From positions 24,407,045 through 24,471,044 of the forward strand of contig OW203990.1 of NCBI GenBank assembly GCA_934047225.1: a stretch of 64,000 nucleotides of DNA, read 5' to 3'. This document shows, piece after piece, positions 20,983-33,414 of this stretch; the stretch's first letter is position 1; every line of letters begins with the position of its first letter. The translations under genes were made by a program, and so were the position numbers. Source of the DNA: Ypsolopha sequella. Lineage: Eukaryota > Arthropoda > Insecta > Lepidoptera > Ypsolophidae. The notes below the pieces were generated by a model that was not told where the DNA came from, made no database searches, and saw nothing but the letters and a program-made list of their open reading frames with translations.

Positions 20983-21165
20983 ATGAAATAATCAACTTTA
21001 TTTTCAAAACTAAGAATACCACGTTTACATACATACATCCACACACACACGGTCCACTCCCACTAAAAATACATATTTTGAGAGGAAAGCGCCGCCATGA
21101 AAACAAGCCTCCTTAACATTCAAAAGGATCCCTCTCAAACAGTTGTGAAATAATGATAAAAATAA
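20983..21165 (+). repeat. Diverged duplicate of the 6920-7150 segment
   Basis: CAACTTTATTTTCAAAACTA and AAGAATACCACGTTTACATA correspond to the sequence around the acceptor at 6935. CACACGGTCCACTCCCACTA and ATATTTTGAGAGGAAAGCGC correspond to its downstream part. The acceptor AG has become AA, and indels shift the frame. Confidence 0.6.
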
Positions 21166-22837
21166 TAAAACTCAGAAATATAATCAGAGGATAAAAGAAA
21201 CAATTTGTTGCAATCTCCAGAATTACTATTTTACATATTATTATATAAAAACATCAAAAATAAAAATAACATATTGACCTTCGCATACAAAATGCATAAT
21301 TGAATTATTTTAATGAGAAGCTTAATTTTTTTCAAACTTAATGGTTGTTCAATTTCTCAATTTTCTCCACTGAGTACGTTTGATTTTCGCATGTCATTAA
21401 GATTTACAAAGCAGCCAAAAATAAACGTATTTATTGACCTTTGAAAATTATTGTTTTTGTCAGAAATGAGCGTATATTTTCGATGGGTGAAGTAATTTCC
21501 TTCGTCATGTGATGTATTCTAAGTTTCAAATACGTGTCGAACACGGAGTTAACCAACGAACGGTCATGTTGGTCGTCAAGTACGTCTGTCTGTACCAATA
21601 ATCTTTGTGAAATTTGTTTTATCATAGATGTGAAGTGCTGTGGTTTTCGTACACTTTTTTTGTAACTACAGCCTCAAACTCTCTCAGGAGTTTCTTTGCA
21701 GTTTGGCAGATTTTTTGAATGCTTTTTGATGGCTTAGTCAGCCCTCCTCTGTCTTTTACACTCATTAGAGGCATGCTGTTAGCAGGTCCTTTCAGGGCTT
21801 GGAGACATTTTTTTCAATGCAAGAATTTTTTCAATTTACGCACTACAAAGACAGCTTTTGATGGTTCCATTGCAGTCCTCAATCCTAGAATTAAACACAA
21901 AATTTATTGGTCATTTTTAAACAGATAGTAGTAAAAAAGCATTAAAGTTTGTGCAACAAGAGAGCAAAGTTTATTTTTGCTGAGAGTGCCGAGTTTGAAT
22001 CTCGAGCAAGACTCGTGATTCTAAGTTAGAATTTCGAGCGTAGTGAAGGATTCAACCAAAAAAACTTCTGTTTTACTAGGTAAATTCAAGGTGAGCACCG
22101 CATCGTCTTTTAAGCGTGGTCGCAATAGTTCTTTTCAGAAAGCACTTAGGACTCAAAGTGCCTTGAGAACACTTTCCAATTAGTTTTTTTGCTGTTTCCA
22201 ACTTTGGCTAATAGCAACAAACCATCGTTTAGGAATGTCTTCATTTTTGGGGAACCTTAAGTAAAATAAGCTGAATCAATACTTCATATTAGCACAATAT
22301 CAGTAAAATTACCGACAACTGTTTTGACTTCACTAATAACCTCAAAACGGATTTAATTATTTTAATGATTTTAGGATTTACTTTTATTCTAAAAGCTATA
22401 TTTACGTTACTATATGAAAACGACACGTCGTAAAATGCTGTATTACGTGATGGAATTCCATTTTATGGTTCATTTACTAGGAAAACATCACTTTTTACTC
22501 ACTTGTGAAAACTGATATTGCTGTTCGAGTTTTCTTTATTCCCCGAATGGAATCTGCAACCACGCACGTAGCAGGACATTGTCCTTGTATCTTCAACCCT
22601 TTTCCATACGATAATTCGCAGCAAAACACAACTTAAATAAAATTTTGTTTAAAAATCTGCCGACTTACTTCCTAATGTAAACACAAGCTATAACACGACC
22701 AAATTACAAAGGATTGCAAATGTTGCCACTTAAGAAAAGTAACAGTACATTATAATTTGGTGACTTGGACAGGAGTCATTAGGAGTCGAAATGAAGTTTT
22801 GGGTAGTACGTTTTGACGGCACCAAGACGTTGTCTAT
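21166..22837. other. AT-rich sequence, nothing recognised
   Basis: No exon or RNA gene seen. Short frames at 21431-21625 and 21719-21928 have no recognisable motif. Confidence 0.35.
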
Positions 22838-22923
22838 TGGTTTATTTGTCTGAGGCTATCATAATCCTTGTTTCACAGCCCCCTCTCACTGTCATACACG
22901 CGCTATCAGATCCTTGTGCTACG
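22838..22923. repeat. Fragment of the TACAGTGCT MITE family
   Basis: ATCCTTGTTTCACAGCCCCC and TGTCATACACGCGCTATCAG resemble the inner part of the 62732-62880 element. Confidence 0.5.
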
Positions 22924-25819
22924 AAAACCTAAATACAGCTGCGTTTAGTGATGGGCATTTAAAGTATCGGTAATAAATAAAAATCAAGTGTGAGTTAACT
23001 CAACATTAGCCACGTCATACAACATTCAACATAATGCAAAAGGAAAATGTGCCCAATCTGCTCACAAAGTAACTATAATATCTAGAAAGTTGCTTGTATA
23101 CAATAATATAGTTCGGCAAGAGACTGAGCTGTATATGGCAGATTATAAAATTGATAAATTTGGCAGTTTCTGCACTGGTATATAATTTTTTTTATATTTT
23201 TTTTTAATATAATTTTTTGAAGCCATTTTTAGCATATTTTATTTATTTATTATTTGTTCCTAAAAATTCCATGCAGATGTTGCGAGGTTGCAAGCGAGTC
23301 GGTCAACAAAAAAACAAAGATTCATTAATAAAATCGTAAAGCTTTCTTATCTTTGGTCTAACTACATCCACAGTCAAATGGTGTCGCGACAGATCGCGAA
23401 ACTTGTAAATATGTACATAGCAATAGCAACATTGAAAAAACAAGGTTACCTATCTAAATTGTCTATGGTAAGAATTTAAAATTTTTGTATTTCCTTCCGG
23501 TTTCGATGCGGTAATTTCAAAATGGCTTCAGAGTTATTCTTGTTTTTGAATATTTCTAATCACACATATTCTTAAACCTTTCTTACAAATATTTTTTATT
23601 TAATTATTTAATGATTTACTTACTGAACGAACAAACTAATTTTACAAGTAGGTACTCCCATGTTACGCATTTTTTCGTCATTCAATTATCCCCAACAAAC
23701 AACTAGTAAGGCCAGGGTATAAAAGGTGAGTTTCACGTCTCGAGGATGCCTCGTTTAGAGGCGAAACACGTGTCGACAAGTTTTCTTCTTTATTTTGTGC
23801 TCGTACTCCTTGCTTTGCTTGTGCATGTTTTATGCGGGGGGCGGGCGGAGCTTCAGTCTGCATTTTGAATAGTATGGTGAGAGTGTTAAGCGAAATATTG
23901 CAAATTATTAATATATCCACAAATTTAGGTATTACACACATAAACAGATTAGATGGATTTACAACAGAGGGGATATGCGATGTAGGCGGGGCGCCTGTGT
24001 TTCGAGTGTGCGCAGATGAACTCACTCGCTGAGAGCATGCTTTCGGGCCGATCAGTCGAACGAAAGCGAGACACGGCATGCAGAACGTCGAAAATATATA
24101 TTTTTAAATGCCTTGTGTAACTGCCTGTTCGTACACAAAACAAATAGACAAAAGTGTAACTGCATGTTCATCAAGTGAACGTGTCAATTGGCATCGGTAA
24201 GTGTTAAATCAGTAAAGTAATCACATATTTTTACTGTTTTCATTTCAAAAAATAATCCATCAAAGAATATTTCGTGCGTACTTGACTGTTTTATTAGGGA
24301 TGGGACATGTTATAGAAATGTCATATGAATCGTATATTCAGCAAAAAGTATCGCACCTTTTTTTTGGATAGGGATTTTATATCATAGTTTCTGATAAAAA
24401 TAATAAGGTGCACATACATTTATATCGGCATTGTACAACGGAGTTTTTTACATTTAGAAATAGATTCTTTGCGACCCACTTATTAGTGTTAAAACAAAAT
24501 TGTTCTAGTTTGACCTAGAAATGGATTCTGGAGAATTTAGTGGGAACGACACTTGGGAACGACTCACTTTCACTCCCGACACCCTCTCGGAGATTCATGT
24601 CATGACGATAAGTTAATGTTATTGTGTTTGTTTTTAAGAAAGGTGCAGGACGACGCCAACTCCGATGCGAAGCGAGACATATCGCGACAATAAAGCGCAC
24701 ATTTGGCTGGCCGATCTAAACAAGGGCCTCACGCTTTGCGCCACGCTGCACCGTTCGAACTGTGCTGAGCAAGTCTCGCCCTTTGCATTGGAAATAATAA
24801 TTTCCGAATGCCTTAATTGTGCCCAGATTACTTGTTATTTTTATTCTGTTTTAATTAATTAGAATATTGATGATACTTCCAAGTGGTGTATGTGCCTACT
24901 TTGCTTGTTAAATGTTCATAAGTCACTTAACGAATCGAAAAGTATTCGATTTTAGGGCGAAAACCATTATCTTAAATATTTTTCTGAAAAAATCAGGGAT
25001 ATACACCACTTTATACTGACCGTCTAAATGAAAGCCTAAAATTTATTTGATTGAATTGTTCCACTTTCGCGAGTTATTATGGTTTTTAGATATGTATGAA
25101 GTACGATTCGAAGCGGGTTCTTAAATATAATGTATTACTTTCCTTTACTATTGGTGTCACATATAATAATTATTTTATTAAGAAAGCAAAAAATATAACG
25201 AAGCCAAAAGATGACCAAAATACGATTCTCGGGAGAAACTATGTTCCCATCACTATTGGCGCTACAAAAGGACGCCGCACTACGAGAGCGGCTAATGCGC
25301 CTGTCAATCAAGGACGAAAGGTGCAATTCTATTCGTACACAATCACAAACACGCTGTGTTTTTAATTTTAGTTGCACTTGTAGTAGTGAAGGGCGGGGCA
25401 ATCTGGCGTCAAGTGATCTCGTACAACAGACAGTGAAACAAAGGTATCCCTGTGGATGGCACCGTTAGCAGCCATGATTGTGTATGCATGCATGGAAAAG
25501 AAATTCTGGTGACCTTCTCATATAAAGCTATTGCAGGCAACATTAAACACGTATGTAAAATTACACACCATTAACGGAAACTGAAGTGAAGGGTGAGAGC
25601 ACCTCTCCCAGCCTTCCAAACACCTCTTTCGCACGCCTGCGATATAGTGCTGTGTGCGTAGAGAAGATGCCTGTGTGTGTATATTATAGTAATTTTACTC
25701 TCTCTACGATTATAGCGCATTTCTCAAGTCTGCATTTAACTCGCACGCCAAATATACGGATGCCAGCGTGACAGGCTCCCTATTGGCAGTTTTTATTGCG
25801 GCCGTTATAATAATTACAA

Positions 25820-25854
<35 letters not shown>

Positions 25855-26029
25855 GAGCAAGTATTTTTTTAGTACCTACTTCTAAAAATAATTTATAAGA
25901 AGATAATAATTTTATTCACAGCTAAAAAAAGTAGAAAAAAGTACTCGAAGACGTTTCATGTATCTTTCCGTGAACCGGGTGCAGTTGTTATTTATATAAT
26001 GTTTATATAGTTATAAATTTCAACAGTTT
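22924..26029. other. Intergenic sequence without identified genes
   Basis: GC-richer patches lie at 23720-24070, 24500-24790 and 25210-25460. The last contains overlapping frames on both strands with no family match. An alternating AT tract is at about 25818-25856. I find no FLYWCH motif or terminal exon. Confidence 0.35.
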
Positions 26030-26130
26030 TTAGGGTTCCGTACCCAAAGGGTAAATCAGAACCCTATTAATGTCACTCCGCTGTCCATCTCTTTGTCCGT
26101 ATGGCACAAGTCTCTAGTTCAGACGGAATG
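26030..26130 (+). repeat. AGGGTTCCGTACCC dispersed repeat fragment
   Basis: AGGGTTCCGTACCCAAAGGG followed by CCCTATTAATGTCACTCCGC and CTGTCC is a motif I know as widespread in moth genomes. A related piece lies at about 63440-63510. Confidence 0.65.
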
Positions 26131-27613
26131 AGATAGAAACCTGAAATTTTTATATATTGTTTAAAATGTTGACCCAAAACCGAATTTTAAATTTAATATG
26201 TGATTAAATATTTTTCAGGGTGGGCCTCATTTCTCTGAGATGTAGGTTATCATTGTCTAGAGCTCATTAAGTTTATAGTATAAAACATTTTTATTCTTTT
26301 ATTTCAAAAAATCTGACAGATCTCCTGTATACTAATAAACTGAGTAGTGGAGTGTGGCGTGATGTCGGAACAAAATCAAATATCTAAAAAAAACGATTTT
26401 TACGATTATGATTTTTCATGGTCGTTTTAATCTGCAAAAAAGTCATATAATAGTGCGGCATAAAGAAAAAAACTGCCGGTATAATAAAAGATGATTAGAC
26501 TTTTGGATAATTTACTTGTTTTATTGTGCCTTTCACATCCCACTGATTGAATAATGTGTTTGTTCTTTATTTTAAGTAGAAGTAAATACAAATAATTGAA
26601 TATAGGTTCGATTCCTATTTTATTGTATTGCAGAGCAGACAGAATAAACATCCCACATAATAATTAATGCATTGATTCTTAAACCTGGATTATTCACAAA
26701 AGCCGTGGAAAAAGAGTAGTAAACACAGATTCTATATGAAAGGTTCGACTCCCTGACATAATACCAAATAAAAATATTACCTATCTAAAATAAGAAATAT
26801 ATATCTATCACAGCAACCATATCTTTAATTTTACACAGGCGTCGTCTGACGGTCAAACTGAACGTAACCATAATGTTCTTTTTAATGAACAAAATTCTAA
26901 AATGTCGAACTCAGTGTGAATACGTTCCGGAAATCAATCGCATTTTGTAGGCTTTATAATGCTGTCTTTTTCACACTCACAACGTTCAAATACTGCTATT
27001 GTTGTTATAATGCCGTTTAAAGAAAGAAATTTAATTTTGGTACGCAGTATGACGTTTGTTGCGACTAGTTGTTGCGAGTTTCCGATTCGACGCTTGCAAT
27101 GCAATAACCTTAAAATACTTCTTGTTTATTTGTTAATTTTCGCTGCTCGGTGTTAATCAATCAGTTTAAACTGCTGTGTTTTTGTGCATATAAATTACCA
27201 GTGTCTAGTGCAATATTAAAACATGAGCTCTACATGTAATTATCGCGTAGATGTAGCGCCGTATTGTAGTTGTTTGCAATCACTGCGTGTTATTATGGAA
27301 ATATCTCTGTTTCGGTTTAAGTGTTTATTATTATTACGTCATTTGCTATTTGGAATAGCTTGAGGAATGGATTACCGCCAAATCACGCCTAACACCTTGT
27401 GGAGAGTGTTTCGCGCCAGTTTTATTGTTGTCATGGATTTGACAAGATTTGGATGGGATGCGGCTGAAAAATTGAAGATTCCTCTGGTGCGCTACCTTTC
27501 GAGAGCCTAATTTGTGAAGAAACAGGTATGTTAATTTGAAAATAACAGTTCTACGTAAATTTATAAATAGCAATTGTCGCGTTTAGCAGGCATACATCGT
27601 TGCAGCATTTAAC
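26131..27613. other. AT-rich sequence with a strong 5' splice-site match
   Basis: The plus strand reads GAAGAAACAG|GTATGT at about 27524, a strong donor match, downstream of a GC-richer, promoter-like stretch (26950-27500). No long frame leads into it. It could be a non-coding first exon or chance. Confidence 0.3.
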
Positions 27614-27745
27614 TGTGTAACGGGTTGCAAGGAGTTATGAACAACCATTTTGCATGACTTAGACAATTATCGATGCAAGAATCGAGCAGAGAGGCTTTTC
27701 AAAGTCATGTGAAATGGTTGTTTATAACTCTGCAACCCGTTGCAT
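27614..27745. repeat. Short foldback element
   Basis: GTGTAACGGGTTGCAAGGAG and AACAACCATTTTGCATGACT are mirrored by AGTCATGTGAAATGGTTGTT and CTCTGCAACCCGTTGCATA. Confidence 0.75.
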
Positions 27746-28330
27746 AGTTCATCGCTTTAATAATGCATGGCTGTTAAACGCGACAAATTTTGCTTGGGCT
27801 GTTGAAGTAAGATTATAAACAATGAAATACAGTTTGGGCCAATACAGTTTGCGCTTGAACTTATCTGCAGCCATGACCCGAAACGTGAGACTGAAGTGAG
27901 TTAAAGTGACAGTCACTGCAGGCAAACCTGGGTATAATTTTTTTGTAACATTAGTTGCCATTTAAAGAACTCCCTACATGCCAAATCAAAAAACTAGTCA
28001 GTGTATATAAGAAGGGCAAAACTGAAAGATTTCTGGGTTGTCACGCGAAATAACTTAAGGTTAACGCGAAGGTTAAATGTGTAACGGTCGTTGCATTATG
28101 TTCCTTTAATAACCATACCTAACCCTAACCTAACATACTGGGTCGCTTCTGCACTGAATGGTTTCTAGGTCGCCAAAATTCACCAAGTCTTTTTTCCAAA
28201 TATAGTTTACCTACACCCCAACCAAAAAACCAAGGTAACTTCTACATAAATTTAGCAGCTAGGGAGATGGTAATTAATCAACAAAAATGCTGTCTCTTTT
28301 GCATCATCATGGGGTTGCAATAATTTTATA
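27746..28330. other. AT-rich sequence, nothing recognised
   Basis: No exon or repeat with clear boundaries. Confidence 0.35.
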
Positions 28331-28590
28331 TAGGTCTTTCAATTTAAATTGAAAGTAATTTAGGAGGTGATTCAGTATCGTTTATACATCATATTCCACT
28401 GCAAAGCATTTTTTTTGCGTGAACTTTTTTTTCACTTCTCAGTACAAAGTGGTCCGATCAGCTGACTCAGTTTGTATGGACAAGTGAAGGAAAACTTTGC
28501 GCAAAAAAAAGGACTTTGCAGTGGATTGGGATGTATTAACAATACTGAATCACCTCCTAAATTACTTTCCATTTAAATTGAAAGACCTTA
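28331..28590. repeat. Foldback (MITE-like) element
   Basis: AGGTCTTTCAATTTAAATTG and AATTTAGGAGGTGATTCAGT on the left pair with ACTGAATCACCTCCTAAATT and CAATTTAAATTGAAAGACCT-type sequence on the right. About 260 bp. Confidence 0.8.
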
Positions 28591-29329
28591 TATATATATG
28601 CTATCCTGTTGTCTATGTTAAAAATATTGCAAAGAAAGCAGAACAGAGCTTAGATTATTTTATATCATTATTATAGAATATTTCAGATTCAGATGAGTTA
28701 ATTAATTAGCTCCAAGATTGAAACTCAATAGCAATAGGCGATAACAAACCAATAACTTAAAATATATTTTCTTGTTTACAGGTAAGTCGAGAGATGTGCC
28801 ATTTTTATGAGGAAGCAGGAGTTATGGAACCATATTGTATGAAATTAATATTTCTTTCCTTTGAAGCCACTAATGTTCCTAAAACGACATACCAACGAAG
28901 AGTAAGTGAGTAAGTAGTAAGGTTTTTTAGTGATAATGTAAGTTTGATGTTGTTCTACCAAAGTCAAATAGAATGAGAATTGAGGAATTTGAAAAAAAGT
29001 CGATAGTCTTAGTCTCTGTGATACATGCAAAAAAAGTGCATAGTGGTAAGTCAGTGGATAACCACTAGACGTCTATTGGCATGGTTTAGTCTAGGAGGAA
29101 CTTCAAAATTTATCATCATAATATCTTAGAATAAAAATTGTTCACATCTATGCTTCAAGCAATTCACATTCAGGTAAGAACAGAGTTTTAGAATAAGAAT
29201 AAGTATAATTGTTCAAGGAAACATAGAACTCCTATGTCTGATAAATTTTAGGTTTTGGTAAATTGTTTTTTCAATAATATCAATGCATTCAATGCAACAA
29301 TGCATTGTTAACATAAATACAATTATGCT
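28591..29329. other. AT-rich sequence, nothing recognised
   Basis: CTTGTTTACAG at about 28781 resembles an acceptor, but only eight codons follow before a stop. Confidence 0.35.
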
Positions 29330-30770
29330 CCTGTGTCTGCCTGTCTGACTTTCTAGACGTTTGTCAGACCATCTGTTTGTCTGCTCCCTATGAAAATTAA
29401 AAACAACTATTATGTATAAATATAATTTTGGTGGACTGTGGATTCAAGATAATTTTCCATCAGAAATCGGTAAGTAGGTACCATCCTTCTGTCTGAAAAT
29501 CTGAGTGGCCATCTGTCCGACCATCTGAACGTCTTCTATCTGTCTGACCATCTGTCTGTCAGTCTGACTGTCTGTCTGACTGTCTGTTTGTCAGCCTGAC
29601 CATCTGTCTGTCAGTCTGACTGTCTTGTCTGTCAGCCTGACCATCTGTCTGTCAGTCTGACCGTCTGTCTATCAGTCTGACCGTCTGTCTGTCTGTCTGA
29701 CCATCTGTCTGTCAGTCTTAACATCTGTCTGTCTGTTTGACCATCTGTCTGTCTGGCCGTTCGTCTGTCAGTCTGACCATCTGTCTATCAGTGGGACAGT
29801 CTGTCTGTCTGTCTGTCTGTCTGACCATCTGTCCGTCTGTCTGGCCGTCCGTCTGTCTCAGCATCTGCCTGTCTGTGCATTGACATCAACCAAAAACTAC
29901 TACCTATTATATATAAATATAATTCGGGTGGACTGTGGATACTTGGAGCAACATCATTTTCCATTGCAAGTAAGTAAGTAAGTAAGTAAGCACCGTCCAT
30001 CTGTCTGCCCAGCCGACAGTCTGTATGTCTGTCTGTCTGACCGTCTGTCTGTCTGACCGTCCATCTGTCTGAATGTCCATCCACCTTACCATCTGTCCGT
30101 CTGTCTGTGTTATAATCAATATAATTCTGGTGGACTGTGGATACCTCAGCAACATAATCTTCTATTGGAAGTCAGCAAGTAGGCACCGTCCATCTGACTG
30201 ACAATTTGTCTGCCTGACCATCAAACCATCCGTCTGTCAGTCTGATTGTCCGTCTGTCAGTCTGATTGTCTGTCTGTCTGATTGTCCGTCTGTCTGATTG
30301 TCCGTCTGTCTGATTGTCCATCTATCTGATTGTCCGTCTGTCTGATTGTCCATCTGTCTGATTGTCCGTCTGTCTGATCGTCCGTCTGTCTGATTATCCA
30401 TCTGTCTGATCGTCCGTCTGTCTAAACATCAATCTATCTGGATATCCACCCATCTTACCATCTGTCCATATCGTACATATAAATATAATTCTGCTGGACT
30501 GGATACACAAAGCAACATCATCTTCGATTGGAGGTCAGTAAGTAGGTACTGTTCATTTGCCTGACCATTAAGCCGTCTGTCTGTCTGACCGTCTTTCTGT
30601 CTGACCGTCTGTCTGTCTGACCGTCTGTCTGTCTAACCGTCTGTCTGTCTGACCGTCTGTCTGTCTGATCACCCTTCTGTCTGGTCGTCCATCTGTCTGG
30701 TCGTCCGTCTGTCTAAATTTCTATCTGTCTGACTGTCAATCTTATCGTCCATCTGTGCTCTGCTCATGCT
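29330..30770 (+). repeat. CTGT-rich satellite with interspersed higher-order unit
   Basis: Long runs of CTGTCTGTCTGAC and related variants (CCGTCTGTCTGTCTGA, TGATTGTCCGTCTGTC) are interrupted at about 29410, 29915, 30120 and 30478 by a recurring non-simple segment containing TATAAATATAATTCTGGTGG and ACTGTGGATAC and ending in AAGTAAGTAGGCACCGTCCA. That gives higher-order units of several hundred bases. Minus-strand frames through it are repeat translations. Confidence 0.88.
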
Positions 30771-30929
30771 CTATCTGCGCAAGTATATGTATGTTTTGTA
30801 TGTAATGGAATCGGAAAACCAATAAAAGTATGAAGTAAGTCAGACATGGTTAGCAAAGGCTTTAGCTATTTTAACCATTAGGTTAGAAGCAATTGTTATC
30901 TGTTGGAAAGGGATGTTACGCTAGCAGTA

Positions 30930-31300
30930 AAAAGTTGATGGAGTGGTTAGTCATTATTTGCTGTGGGTTCAATTCCCACCAAAGATACAAAATAGGATAA
31001 TCCAGGTGTGGTTTGTACTTCAAAATGTACACATCCATCCGTCCGTCCGTCCGTCCGTCTGTCTGTCAGCCCATCTGTATCTCTTTCAGTCAGTCACTCC
31101 ATACTCTATCAACATTAATGGTACAGCTGTAATCTTGTGTCAGCTGTCTTCTGTGATGGTGAATGCAACAGGTAATCTAAGAGTTATTCTTAAAAACAAT
31201 AGCAAATTGTCATCATCACACCACCACTGGGGTTCAGTAATTGTTATATTGTCTTAAAGTTGTGGGTTCAATTCCCACTGGGCACAAAAAGTAGCAGGGC
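30930..31300 (+). repeat. tRNA-like repeat fragments and a short CCGT run
   Basis: GTGGGTTCAATTCCCACC (about 30962) and GTGGGTTCAATTCCCACTGG (about 31262) are B-box-like and probably SINE remnants. A short run of CCGT/CTGT repeats lies between them near 31026-31070. Confidence 0.45.
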
Positions 31301-32406
31301 AGATCCAAAGCCAAAGAATTGGTATTGGCTCATCAAGGAACTTCACTAAAGTCAGGAAAAGCTATGAAATGTAAGTTGGTGTGTTGAATTTTATTTTGGA
31401 GGCTAAACGATTTATAATAGATAATTTGAATATATTTCAATTTATCTTTTGTGCAATATGGTTCCATAAAACTTCACTATGCTTTAATAAGGTAGGATAC
31501 ATATTTATTAAATATTAGTTATAAGTATAAGTTTACTGGCACATCTCAATACTCAATCCTCAACCTAAGCGATTTAAAGTCATAAAAATTAAAATGTTTA
31601 ATAAAATAAAAACTTGTTTAGAAAACTAGTTTTTGAACACAATATTACTAGTTCAACACTTTTTGTGGTCTATTTCGCCTAAGTTTTTGATTGAGTATAT
31701 TGAATTATCCAGTCCGGTAATTTTTTGGTAAGTCTTTACTTCATTTTTTCGGTTTGTGGTAATCAGCTACAAATTACCTACTTCTATAACAATTGTTGTA
31801 TACTTATATGAAAAAAAAAAGTTTAAATTGACTGTGTTTCATTTCCCATTTAATACACATTTATTTTTCAGGCTGACATCAAATAAAGTTGATTGCTACC
31901 TCCAAGTCTTATTAATTTTCCCCTTAATCCTTTTCCAATGGTTGGTAATGCCTCAACACAACGTTGCAATGCTAAACTGATGTTACATATTATCCTTTTT
32001 TGTAATGATTTTTATTTATTATGACAATTATTATTCAATTTAGCCTTGCACCGTTTAAGGCCCTGTTGGTTATCGGTATCGGTATGGTTTTAAAGGTAAA
32101 ACAGGTTTTAATTCAAATAAAGTGATAAGAAATGTATGTGGATATTTTATTTCCGTTTCCTATCCATTCCCCATTTAAAAAAAGGGTTAGCAACATAGAA
32201 CCCAATAAAATTGAGAAAATTAAAGTGAAAAAAAAACATGAAGGTGTGTTTCTTTGTCCCTATCCCTGTTTATCCATACAGAAAACGCGACAAATCACCA
32301 CTCGCGTTCTTTTTGGCTCTTTATTTATAATTTCAGCATGCTTCTTTTTAATCCTTTTGATCCTAAGTTGGTTTTTGGTTTGTTTAACACTGGTATACCA
32401 TTTCAG
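31301..32406. other. AT-rich sequence upstream of exon G
   Basis: No exon seen. The frame at 32132-32560 crosses the exon G acceptor in another frame and is not supported. Confidence 0.4.
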
Positions 32407-32690
32407 CAAGTTACCTGCGCAGCACTCGAGGGGCAGTCTTATTGATGCTGAACGGGTTCCTTCACCGGAAGCAGTGCAAACCGAGCAGGGAAGGCAACAA
32501 TACGTGGTACTGCATCATGTACGGCAGAACGCAGTGCCAGTCGTCCCTCACCACCAATGACAAGGATCACATCGTCCAGATCAAAGGGTTCCACAATCAC
32601 AGGGTCCCTGAAATAACGCACACGCCGGAAGGAATTATACATAATCATAATAAACCGAGGACGAAAATGCCTGAGAAAATTTTACCTTGA
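32407..32690 (+). CDS. mod(mdg4): Alternative C-terminal FLYWCH exon G
   Basis: The first exon of the plus-strand cluster. The acceptor ATACCATTTCAG is followed by CA (phase 1) and 93 codons to a stop at 32690. The finger reads RSTRGAVLLMLNGFLHR (residues 4-20), Trp33, Cys35, Cys43 and His62-Asn-His64-Arg-Val-Pro, then a diverged tail ITHTPEGIIHNHNK and a basic end. The ARGKILM-like leader links it to minus-strand exon B more than to the other plus-strand exons, which share a CSSR motif. The codon usage is GC-richer than its surroundings, consistent with selection. An alternative acceptor at about 32336 would be out of frame. Confidence 0.8.
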
Positions 32691-32817
32691 TGCGGTTTTT
32701 AAGGGGGTCGTTATAGTTCTCAGAAAATATATAAACTAACGCGTATATGTAATATAGTATAGGAAACTAAATCAATAGCTGGTTCTGAAACTTTTTTGTG
32801 ATGTCGTAACTTAGTCC

Positions 32818-33414
32818 TTAAGGCGTTATAATATGCGAAGTGCTAACTTGTACTTTAAAAAAAAAAACCTTTCTGACTTGCTAGAATAATTATTAAAAAT
32901 CTGCTTGACTAACCCCCGGTTTCTGAAAGGCCAATCAATGTTAACAGTAGATTAAAAAATAATTATCTGCGGATTAAGCCAGAAAAAGTTTTAAATTTTA
33001 AATTGAAATCAAAAATTAACTAAGTTAATTATTGATTCATCACTATTCAGACTTCATATATGCTTTATTTTCACCGTTATTTGCGGTTAAAGTTTTTTTA
33101 ATCTACTGTTAACTTTGATTGGCCTTTCAGAAACCGGGGGTAAATGTCTAGAATGAACTATGAATGAACTATTTTTACATAGCAAAGTTAAGTTATGCTA
33201 AAAGCAGCCGTTTTTAGCAAAAGTTGAAATTTTAGTTCTTCGAAGACATTGACTATGAAAAACTATGCTATGGAAAAATTGTTCATTGCTAGACATTTAT
33301 TTGAGCAGATTTTCAATAATTATTCTATAATTTTCAATAATCATTGTTCTAGCAAGTAATACATTTTTTTTTTCTAAAGAGGCAGCAATTTCGCATGCTG
33401 TAACGCCTTACGGG
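32818..33414. repeat. Foldback MITE with a second MITE nested inside
   Basis: The outer element starts TAAGGCGTTATAATATGCGA and ends TCGCATGCTGTAACGCCTTA. Its body is split by the insertion at 32913-33142. Without the insertion it aligns with the element at 62310-62640, including ATTTTTACATAGCAA and GCCGTTTTTAGCAAAAGTT. It begins 128 bases after the exon G stop. Confidence 0.8.
32913..33142. repeat. Nested foldback MITE
   Basis: ACCCCCGGTTTCTGAAAGGC at the left and GCCTTTCAGAAACCGGGGGT at the right are perfect inverted repeats, with TTAACAGTAGATTAAAAA / TTTTTTAATCTACTGTTAA inside. TA borders fit a TA target site. Confidence 0.85.

Noticed and set aside
29788..30155. Minus-strand frames rich in Asp, Arg, Thr and Gln
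   Set aside because: They are translations of CTGT-type simple repeats.
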